From Macrostomum hystrix (taxonomy: Eukaryota > Platyhelminthes > Macrostomidae): a stretch of 64,000 bases of DNA. Location of the stretch: assembly GCA_950097015.1 (NCBI GenBank), contig CATNEN010000026.1:1220001-1284000 (forward strand), written 5' to 3'. Below are positions 33,977 through 42,629 of this stretch, one piece after another. How positions within the stretch are numbered: the first letter of the stretch is position 1; every line of letters starts with the position of its first letter. Under the pieces are notes generated by a model. It saw nothing but the letters and a program-made list of their open reading frames with translations, was not told the origin of the DNA and did no database searches. A program made the position numbers and the translations under genes.

Positions 33977-36424
33977 ATGTATCGCGGCATCGAACTGAAG
34001 CGTGTTGTCAAAGCTACACTGCAAACTGGCTGTCGTGGGCGACCCAGAAAGATTAAGACAATCATTAGCGGCCGAAATCGAGGCTCAACATCTCGGCGTC
34101 CTGTGTCTGAAACTACTCCTGTTCCAGTGGAAGCTAGCACCGAGAATGATGTCGGTATGCCTGAGTCTTTTGCTCCTACAGTAGAAGATGTTGAATGGGT
34201 AGATTTTGACAGCTTTGCTGAGAAATACAGAGGTAGTTACGAGAAGCATTTTCTCTTAAATCTGTGTTCCTCTTGCTATGAGCACGAAGGTGTATATCGA
34301 TGTGTTACTTGTCGACTTAGCTTATGTGCCAGCTGTAAGAATGAGACGCATAAAAAGTTTTCAGCCCACAAGTTTCTCATATGGAATAAGGAGAGTCTAA
34401 TGTTTCAGGAACTGGATGCTACTCACGATGCTTTTGAAATGTTTTGCTGCGCTTCTAGTAAATTGAATCTGAATGTCTGTGCGGCTACAAAAGTTGACCT
34501 TATAGATCTGGCTGGAAGCGTAAAGGTCATTTTTATTACCTGCGACTCCTGTGATCTTATTGGTGCACTCCTTTCTCAAGGGTTCTTCCCTTGTTGCGAA
34601 GGGTCAAAGCCTGATTCAGATGGGTATGCATTCTTTTCTTTTACCTTTTTGTCCCTGCTAGACAGTTTGTGTATGACTGGGCAGTTGCCTGTTCACAGAG
34701 CGGTCAGTACACTGCTCATTGGGCCAACTCTGGGACAAGGTACATATAATTTGGCTCTTGTAAAAAGCACTTATCAACGCATTCAACGACATGATGTTTT
34801 GCTGCGGTTTCGCCACCTGCAAATGGCCTCAGCAAAATGGCCAAATAATTGTCTTCTCTGTCCAGATAATCACGCTGTGCGCAAAACTGTTGTCTGTGCA
34901 GATGCTCTATTTGGTTGGCAGCGCTTTAAAGCCAGGGGGCGTACACAACTGGAAATACCATCAGATGGTCGTCCATTACCTACGCCGCTTGTCTATGTAG
35001 ATATTAAAGCGGATGTGCCAAAAAATCGAGCAGAGGAACAGAATTGTCCTAATTGGAAGGCCGGTGCTCATGAACCATTAAGCCGTGAGCAGAGACATGA
35101 TGTCACGGGTTTCTTTGGATTATTCTGTCGTCACAATCGCCTTTTGTGTGGCTCAAATATCACAACTGGTGGAGAAAAGTTTTGCTACCTGGAACAGTGC
35201 CTTGAACACTTTCTGCGAAACGTCAAAGTGTCTAAGGAATTACTTGTCGTATATGACGTGGGTAAGTTTATTATTATTTTATAAAATGCATACAATCTAT
35301 GAAATACTGTTGCTTGTGTACAGTTATATGACAACATGACTTACTCTTTATCCCAATTCACAGGCTGTCGCGTATCCAGCCGGGTTAAATCCGCTATTGC
35401 GAAGTCTGGTGCCAACATTCAAGCGAGTAGCTGTGCAATAAACGCTTTTCATGCTCTTGGTCACCTGCCCAGTTGTCAAAAAAAGTTTTCTGTTCGCGTT
35501 ACTCCAGGCGCAGGTCTATGCGATGGAGAGAATACTGAGCGAGCCTGGTCTCAACTCAGGCCGTTCGGTAAGTTTTTAAAGTACATGCGGAAAGACCGAC
35601 GAGCACAATACATGGCGCATATTCTATACTTCTTTAATGCACAACAGCTTCTTAGCGCTTCTGGGTGGTTTACACAACGTATTAAGCTTATGGTAGGTGC
35701 GGGAAAAAGCATTCTAAGTGAACTAAAAGAGCTACAAAGCCAGTCTGCGATTTTGCAGCACTCGGGGGTCCGAAATGACAGTCTGGTCATCTCTGAGGAT
35801 GAAATTTTGGATTTAGGCTCCCAATGGTATGAAGATTCCCTCCGAGTAGCTGTACACAACTCGGAAGATGATATCCTATGTGAGCTACGCGCTCTTGCAG
35901 TGCACAGAGATCATTGGAGTAAACAGGTTGGTAAGTCAGTTGGCCAAAGTCAAACCAGAATGTGCTTGCGAAAGGTTAAAAGTTATGCATCCGACATGAA
36001 AAAACTCTACGCTCGTCTTCCAATTGAAGACAGAGCTTCTTTCGATGAATATAAAAAACCGCGTAGTGCGAAATATGAACATTTGTCTGGAACCGACCTT
36101 TCCATCCGATTTCGTCAGCGGGCTATAGACGTCAGTAACAAATATAAACGCCTAAAAGAAGAAGCGCATATTATTTCAGATGAGTGGGTTGACCTTCAGG
36201 TTAATTTGCAGAGCCTCTGTGATGACTTAGCGAATCAGCCGGGCTTAGCCGCTCAATTTCGGGAATTGTTTAGAAGACTGCTTGAAGATGTTGCAAGTAA
36301 AAGCGTGACTGATGCTGTAAAATATCTTCTTGCGAATAAATTCTCCCTCAGCACACTGAGTCAGAGCGCTAATGAAGCGGTTGCTTCAGAAGATTCGGAG
36401 TCTTCTGATAGCGACTCCGATTAA
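33977..36424 (+). CDS. KDZ-superfamily transposase with CxC zinc cluster (2 coding exons)
   Basis: Exons 33977-35261 and 35364-36424 (GTAAGT donor, CAG acceptor) give 781 aa. An acceptor CATTTCCAG just before the ATG suggests an upstream 5'-UTR exon. Seen: an AT-hook-like RGRPRK at residues 20-25; a cysteine cluster at C97, C100, C109, C112, C117, C120 with H125 and H131, as in the CxC domains attached to KDZ transposases; VVCADALFGWQRFKARG with D309; TGFFGLFCRHNRLLCG; VVYDVGCRVSSR with D427; and CQKKFSVRVTPGAGLCDGEN followed by TERAWSQLRPF with E484/E487. The Asp-Asp-Glu spacing and the GE-xx-ERxWS context are those of KDZ (Zisupton-related) enzymes. The tail is acidic and serine-rich (SEDSESSDSDSD). 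No stop or frameshift is seen, so it may be active. It is the best candidate to mobilise the giant element. Confidence 0.85.
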
Positions 36425-36496
36425 GTATCCAACCAGTGTACTGATGATTCCACCGTTACTTGTGTTTTTAATTGAAGTCAAGCGCTGCCTTGTAAA

Positions 36497-37172
36497 GTCA
36501 CTCTGCACCTACTTTTGTGTGGGTGCTGTGAAGCGTTAAGTTTAAGATCGCTAAAATTAATACCATTAAGCCCAAAATTTGGACACATTTCTTTCAACTA
36601 GCAAATTTTTTGCAGGTCACTTTGCACATGCAATACAATGTGCTGTGAAGCGTTAAGTTTAAGAACGCTAAAATTAATACCAGTAAGCCCAAAGTTTGGA
36701 CACATATTTCTTTCAACTAGCAAAATATTTACAGGTCACTTTGCACATGCAATTCAATGTGCTGTGAAGCGCTACATTTTAAAGCGCTATGAGCCCATGT
36801 GTCAGCCTTCTCGCGGCGGACTCGTTGAGCGCGAATAAAATCTGCTAATTACCGTGCGCTGCCAATCTTACCGTGCATGTTTGCACTATCCAGCGGACTG
36901 GCAGTGTACTTACGTTAGCTGTTTTTATTCGTGGGACTAATGACACTATTAAATTCGTTCATTTATCAGCTTTTCCGTTCAATTCCGTTTTATTATTATT
37001 ATATAGCTCACAGTTTCATTGTCTGTCAAATAAATGGAGGGGCTCCTAAACAGTGTTTCTCGTTCTTATTTTTTCATTGCTTGCCGTGCCTGATAAACAT
37101 GTTTTCCTTTTTTAGCATTTACATACTTGCGCCTATATACGTCACCGATTTCAGCGAAACGCAGGCAACTTA
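36497..37172 (+). promoter_or_regulatory. Terminator-promoter block, copy 1 (between KDZ and SET genes)
   Basis: First of three near-identical blocks. It opens with GTCACTCTGCACCTACTTTT and three ~120-bp sub-repeats (CTGTGAAGCGTTAAGTTTAA and AGCAAAATATTTACAGGTCA motifs). It then has GAGCGCGAATAAAATCTGC, with AATAAA at about 36834, a plausible poly(A) signal for the upstream gene. After this comes a conserved ~330-bp part with a possible TATA-like TTATTATATAGC near 37000, ending about 50 bp before the next ATG. The order poly(A) signal then promoter is inferred from its position after one gene and before the next. Confidence 0.6.
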
Positions 37173-37222
37173 AATAAACTCTTTAAAAAATCAAAATTCA
37201 GATTTCAAATTCAAAAGACAGC

Positions 37223-38235
37223 ATGCCCACTGATAAGCTCGATTGTCCGTTATGTCTTCCTGGTTTATCTGCCTATTCGGCCAGACCTGACAGGCTCGCT
37301 CTGCATATTGAAACGCATCATCCAAACGCGAAAGGGAAGACGGAATGCATCATTCAATATCTACGTTGGTCGAAGAAGGCCGATGCAAAATTGTGCCAGC
37401 TATGCGATACATTCTATGTACATTTGCGGCAGCACTATAAGCTGATTCACACCATCGAATTCCGGCGACTTAACACTTTGCTGACAGGTCAACCAGCCAT
37501 GCGACTCGCGCGAAAGCGTGGTGTTAAACGTTTTGGTGAAATATTCTGGTGGTTTACTTCCAATCAGCCGTTGCCAAACTATCCGTCCTCAGATGGCGAC
37601 TGTGTTGGAAAGCTGGAAGAACAAAGGTAATTAATTTGTGAAGGGCATGTCACGATCTCATTTAAAGCTTAGTTACGTAAAATGCAAACTGCCTGTGCCA
37701 TCTGTATTTTCTAAGTCTTGTCAACACTTCCCACAGGCACTGCGAATCTTCTGCTGGCCAACGATCATGCATAGATGTCTACAGGAAAAGTTCAAATTTC
37801 GTCCCAGCCAAGGTTTTAGTGAAGCCTTCTGGTGAGAAGGGTCTCGGTATTTTTGCTGGTGAACTAATTAGAGCTGATTCATTCGTGTGCTTCTATGGTG
37901 GCACCGTAATATCTAGAAAACAAGGACTCGCCAGAGAGCAGGAGAGGGCATCTAAAGGCGAGTCACCTTGTTTTGCGTTTTTCTTTTTTTATGGCTCCCA
38001 ATCGCTTTGCGAAGATGCTACTGATAGTTTTTCCCTTGGTCGGTTTATTAATCACAGTCGGTTGACTCCAAATCTAATGCCAAGGGCGATACCACCATGT
38101 AAAGAAATCGGACGGAACGTCTGCAGGATCGCTTTTTTTGCTATTCGGGACATTCTAGAAGGGCAAGAATTGCTCTTCGATTATTCTGAAACTGACGAAG
38201 AGTGTCTAAAGAGGTTTCCCTGGCTGCAATCTTAA
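37223..38235 (+). CDS. Zinc-finger plus SET-domain protein, SET8/KMT5A-like (2 exons)
   Basis: Exons 37223-37626 and 37737-38235 (intron 110 bp) give 300 aa; CAA-AG|G splices in frame. N-terminus: two C2H2-like fingers (C8, C11, H28, H32/33 and C58, C61, H71, H76). Residues 160-298 are a SET domain: KGLGIFAGELI for the first SAM-binding loop, DSFSLGRFINHSRLTPN with the R-F-I-N-H-S motif at 237-242, and RDILEGQELLFDYSE with the catalytic-type Tyr284. The ending (FDYSETDEECLKRFPWL) resembles the H4K20 methyltransferase SET8/KMT5A, where a DYGD...HPWL end replaces a cysteine-rich post-SET. No pre-SET cysteines are present, also as in SET8. All core motifs are intact, so a lysine methyltransferase acting on chromatin is likely; the substrate is inference. 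It is flanked on both sides by the repeated blocks. Confidence 0.85.
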
Positions 38236-38340
38236 AAGTTCAAAAAATTGTACCAACTAGTCACTGCTAATCATTTTGAATTTGTTGCACATGCGTCAGA
38301 CAAATTTCTTCAAAACTTGTCGCATAAAACATTACAGCAG

Positions 38341-38900
38341 GTCACTCTGCACCTACTTTTGTGTGGGTGCTGTGAAGCGTTAAGTTTAAGAACGCTAAAA
38401 TTAATACCAGTAAGCCCAAAGTTTGGACACATATTTCTTTCAACTAGCAAAATATTTACAGGTCACTTTGCACATGCAATTCAATGTGCTGTGAAGCGCT
38501 ACATTTTAAAGCGCTATGAGCCCATGTGTCAGCCTTCTCGCGGCGGACTCGTTGAGCGCGAATAAAATCTGCTAATTACCGTGCTCTGCCAATCTTACCG
38601 TGCATGTTTGCACTATCCAGCGGACTGGCAGTGTACTTACGTTAGCTGTTTTTATTCGTGGGACTAATGACACTATTAAATTCGTTCATTTATCAGCTTT
38701 TCCGTTCAATTCCGTTTTATTATTATTATATAGCTCACAGTTTCATTGTCTGTCAAATAAATGGAGGGGCTCCTAAACAGTGTTTCTCGTTCTTATTTTT
38801 TCATTGCTTGCCGTGCTTGATAAACATGTTTTCCTTTTTTAGCATTTACATACTTGTGCCTATATACGTCACCGATTTCAGCGAAACGCAGGCAACTTAA
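38341..38900 (+). promoter_or_regulatory. Terminator-promoter block, copy 2 (between SET and zinc-finger genes)
   Basis: Nearly identical to copy 1 but with two instead of three sub-repeats. AATAAA lies in the same place (about 38560). The conserved part runs to GCAACTTAA at 38899, and the next ATG is at 38943. The near identity over ~500 bp, in contrast to the diverged genes around it, points to recent duplication or gene conversion. Confidence 0.6.
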
Positions 38901-38942
38901 AAAAAACTTTAAACTTCAAACTGTAAACACACAAAACTCATC

Positions 38943-39677
38943 ATGCCCAACAAACACGCGAAAGTGTCCTGTCTTGTCTGTTCCAATTGGACTGGTAGAT
39001 CCTACATGCTTTGGAGGCATTGCGAGAAAAGGCACCCCGCTCTGGAGGATGACAGGATTCAGGCGATGATTGACTTCGCGAAGGCGACTTCAAAAGCGAA
39101 GCCGGTGTGTCTCTGTCCGATATGCGGGGCTCTGATTTCTCACCAAAGAGCGCATTTTAAGAGATGCCACGTACCTGAATATGGCTCTACATACCGCCGC
39201 AAAGCCCTCTCGGGTCGTGCGGCTGTCCTGAAATTACGCGAATCAGGTTCGCGGCGTGTAGCAGAACTTCACAAACTTGCTACAGAAGAAAAGCATCCAC
39301 TCCAATACATGGAACTTGAGTTCGCTGCTAGTCAGCTATCTATTCTGGTTGAGATGTACAAGGATATCGGCGAGGTACAAATTACATCAGCAACTAGCCA
39401 AGAGACGAGTGCGTCAACAAAACTTCCCGCAGAACAGCAGCAGCAGGAAGAGCGCTGCAACTCTTCTGAAGGTGCTCCTAAAAGTCCTAAACCTACGCCA
39501 GAAACTCATCGAGTTCCAGCTAAAATCTGTCGAAACCCATTACCATTTGTGATTCCTCCAAGAGTCCCTTATTGCGTCAAACCCTTACCGCCTATTGTCT
39601 TGCGTAAATCTGCTACCAACTTGACCCGATATAACCCGAAAATTCCCACCTCGTCTCCCATAAAAATTGCTACCTGA
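38943..39677 (+). CDS. Two-zinc-finger protein, paralogue of the SET protein's N-terminus
   Basis: A single-exon frame of 244 aa. Fingers: C10, C13, H26, H31 and C58, C61, H71, H76. The second finger occupies exactly the same residues as in the neighbouring SET protein. The following stretch is also alike: YRRKALSGRAAVLKLRESGS here against FRRLNTLLTGQPAMRLARKR there. The two genes therefore share an ancestral module. There is no SET domain; the C-terminal half is Gln-, Pro- and Ser-rich and ends SPIKIAT. A sequence-specific DNA-binding accessory of the element, perhaps contacting its ends or promoter blocks, is a reasonable guess but not shown. It uses the same strand and block spacing as the SET gene. 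Confidence 0.7.
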   Translation: MPNKHAKVSCLVCSNWTGRSYMLWRHCEKRHPALEDDRIQAMIDFAKATSKAKPVCLCPICGALISHQRAHFKRCHVPEYGSTYRRKALSGRAAVLKLRESGSRRVAELHKLATEEKHPLQYMELEFAASQLSILVEMYKDIGEVQITSATSQETSASTKLPAEQQQQEERCNSSEGAPKSPKPTPETHRVPAKICRNPLPFVIPPRVPYCVKPLPPIVLRKSATNLTRYNPKIPTSSPIKIAT

Positions 39678-39757
39678 GGTCTTCCTGTTGGAACAAAATA
39701 CCATACCACCCCTATCCCATGGAAAAATTGGTATATCGACAGAGCCAATTACAGCAA

Positions 39758-40205
39758 GTCACTCTGCACCTACTTTTGTGTGGGTGCTGTGAAGCGTTAA
39801 GTTTAAGAGCGCTAAAATGAATACCAGTGAGGCCAAATTTTGGATACAATTCATTCAACTAGCAAAATATTTACAGGTCACTTTGCACATGCAATTCAAT
39901 GTGCTGTGAAGCGCTACGTTTTAAAGCGCTATGAGCCCATGTGTCAGCCTTCTCGCGGCGGACTCGTTGAGCGCGAATAAAATCTGCTAATTACCGTGCG
40001 CTGCCAATCTTACCGTGCATGTTTGCACTATCCAGCGGACTGGCAGTGTACTTACGTTAGCTGTTTTTATTCGTGGGACTAATGACACTATTAAATTCGT
40101 TCATTTATCAGCTTTTCCGTTCAATTCCGTTTTATTATTATTATATAGCTCACAGTTTCATTGTCTGTCAAATAAATGGAGGGGCTCCTAAACAGTGTTT
40201 CGCGT
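39758..40205 (+). promoter_or_regulatory. Terminator-promoter block, copy 3 (after the zinc-finger gene)
   Basis: Same sequence as copies 1 and 2, with two sub-repeats and AATAAA at about 39976. After CTAAACAGTGTTTCGCG it diverges, and no gene follows within 700 bp, although weak similarity to the gene-proximal part of the other blocks (TTAGCGTTTATATATTAGCG) continues to about 40380. This suggests a further gene once followed and was lost, or that the block is added to every gene 3' end. Confidence 0.6.
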
Positions 40206-40471
40206 TTTCGTTTTTTAATTGCTTGTTTTTTAGATGCGCTTTCTTTCTGCTCATTAGTTGGCTGTGCAGGGAACAACTAGGACAAATGGAGATAGATGTG
40301 CATTTGAGAATAGACTGCCTGCTTTATACAATTATATGCATGGCAGATCAATGTCCTTATTAGCGTTTATATATTAGCGTTCACGCCTTCATTTAGGGTC
40401 TAGCTTTAATTGTCAACGTTTCAAACTTCAATCTCGAATAAATTTCAGGCCAGCATCACTTCCATTGAAAG

Positions 40472-40516
40472 TTGATGACACCTCCCAACATTGGGAGTTG
40501 GGAGGTGTCATCAACA
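40472..40516. repeat. Perfect 19-bp-stem hairpin
   Basis: GTTGATGACACCTCCCAAC at 40472-40490 is exactly complementary to 40498-40516 across the 7-base spacer ATTGGGA. It is followed by two direct copies of GATGACGTGCGCGA near 40518 and 40543. It lies just beyond the last gene block of the KDZ/SET module. Confidence 0.9.
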
Positions 40517-40964
40517 TTGGGATGACGTGCGCGATGTCAACATGATGACGTGCGCGAGCATTCAACACAATGGAAATGACGATCCATACAATTTTTTAGG
40601 CGGTGTTTCTGGTCTTTCAACCGTTGTGACCAATATTTGAAGAAGCATCTTGCTAACGATATTTTAGCTTTTATAACTATTTGCACAATTAAAGGTACGT
40701 GGCTACGCACTTCTACGCCTTTAGCCTTGTCTAATGTCATTTTTCAATTCCCTCCAGTCGTCCAAGGCGTTTTGTTGTTATGCGAACTCGGCCAATCTGA
40801 CTTCATAATTGCTTCATATGCGTTCATATGCATACAAGTGTGAATGCTCATATGCGTGTGTACACCTTTCGTGTCTGCTTGCCTGCAATCCTACTTGTGC
40901 ATGTATTTGACTTACCTATAGTCATTACACTTAGCTAGAGTAATTTAGCCCAGGTGTGGCAACA

Positions 40965-41874
40965 ATGGTCAGAGGAGAGCTAGAGTCAAACTGTTCAGAA
41001 TATGTTCCGATGACTAAATTATTCAGTTTTCCCTGGTAGTCATGCAATTTCTTGGATGGTCAGAGGAGAGCTAGAGTCAAACTGTTCAGAATATGTTCCG
41101 ATGACTAAATTATTCAGTTTTCCCTGGTAGTCATGCAATTTCTTCAATGGTCAGAGGAGGGCTAGAGTCAAACTGTTCAGAATATGTTCCGATGACTAAA
41201 TTATTCAGTTTTCCCTGGTAGTCATGCAATTTCTTGGATGGTCAGAGGAGAGCTAGAGTCAAACTGTTCAGAATATGTTCCGATGACTAAATTATTCAGT
41301 TTTCCCTGGTAGTCATGCAATTTCTTGGATGGTCAGAGGAGAGCTAGAGTCAAACTGTTCAGAATATGTTCCGATGACTAAATTATTCAGTTTTCCCTGG
41401 TAGTCATGCAATTTCTTCAATGGTCAGAGGAGAGCTAGAGTCAAACTGTTCAGAATATGTTCCGATGACTAAATTATTCAGTTTTCCCTGGTAGTCATGC
41501 AATTTCTTGGATGGTCAGAGGAGAGCTAGAGTCAAACTGTTCAGAATATGTTCCGATGACTAAATTATTCAGTTTTCCCTGGTAGTCATGCAATTTCTTC
41601 AATGGTCAGAGGAGGGCTAGAGTCAAACTGTTCAGAATATGTTCCGATGACTAAATTATTCAGTTTTCCCTGGTAGTCATGCAATTTCTTGGATGGTCAG
41701 AGGAGAGCTAGAGTCAAACTGTTCAGAATATGTTCCGATGACTAAATTATTCAGTTTTCCCTGGTAGTCATGCAATTTCTTGGATGGTCAGAGGAGAGCT
41801 AGAGTCAAACTGTTCAGAATATGTTCCGATGACTAAATTATTCAGTTTTCCCTGGTAGTCATGCAATTTCTTCA
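40965..41874. repeat. 91-bp satellite, exactly 10 copies in two 455-bp higher-order units
   Basis: Ten head-to-tail 91-bp units starting ATGGTCAGAGGAGAGCTAGA. The unit ends (TTGG or TTCA before ATGGTC) follow GG, CA, GG, GG, CA and then repeat in the same order. The GAGGGCTAG variant occurs only in units 3 and 8. Units 1-5 were therefore duplicated as a block to give 6-10. Confidence 0.95.
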
Positions 41875-42250
41875 ATGGTCGTGCTCCCTTGCAAACGAGC
41901 AGCGGAGTGAGAGGAGAGAGTTCTGAAGTTCTGAACGCGTTTGACAATGATAAAATATCAAACTCTAATACCTGCTTTCTTTATGCTCACTGTGCATGCA
42001 CTGTATGTGTTTTTACGTGAGGGTCTGTACTTTGTTCAATTAATGTTTCTGTCTAACTAGGACTTTTCACCAATTCTTTTCCGTGTCAATCTTCAGGGAA
42101 AATACATAAGCTAATTTATCAAAACATATCAGCGCATCTCATTGGCAAAAATTGTGCCGCACAGGCACGGCATAGGTGACCTGCTGCAAGGTATACTGAC
42201 TAAAATTATTATTATGTTATTATTATTACTTCTTTCTTGGAATCACAGGG
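41875..42250. other. Spacer between satellites
   Basis: No gene seen. Confidence 0.4.
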
Positions 42251-42518
42251 TGAGGTGACAGAGAAGAGGGTGAGGTGACAGAGGAGAGAGTGGGGTGACA
42301 GAGAGGAGAGAGTGAGGGCACAGAGGAGAAAGTGAGGGCACAGAGGAGAAAGTGAGGGCACAGAGGAGAAAGTGAGGGCACAGAGGAGAAAGTGAGGGCA
42401 CAGAGGAGAAAGTGAGGGCACAGAGGAGAAAGTGAGGGCACAGAGTGGAGAAAGTGAGGGCACAAAGGAGAAAGTGAGGGCACAGAGTGGAGAAAGTGAG
42501 GGCACAGAGAGGAGAAAG
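42251..42518. repeat. 20-bp minisatellite (GAGGGCACAGAGGAGAAAGT)
   Basis: About 13 copies, degenerate at the left edge. ORFs on the minus strand (repeated SPLCPHFL) are by-products. Confidence 0.9.
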
Positions 42519-42629
42519 TTAACTTTGATGAATTTCGATGGGATTTGATTCCCCGTATTCTGGGATAGACGTAGAAGCGATCCCTGTCGAAATCCGGGGT
42601 CAATAAGTAAGCCTGCGGCGTCGCATCAC

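Noticed and set aside
36638-38900. Repeated 66- and 80-codon ORFs in the intergenic blocks
   Set aside because: They lie in the duplicated regulatory blocks, contain the poly(A) signal region and show no protein family features.
36497-40205. The three block copies as LTRs of a retrotransposon
   Set aside because: No gag or pol lies between them, no primer-binding site or polypurine tract was seen, and each block has a gene-end then gene-start arrangement.
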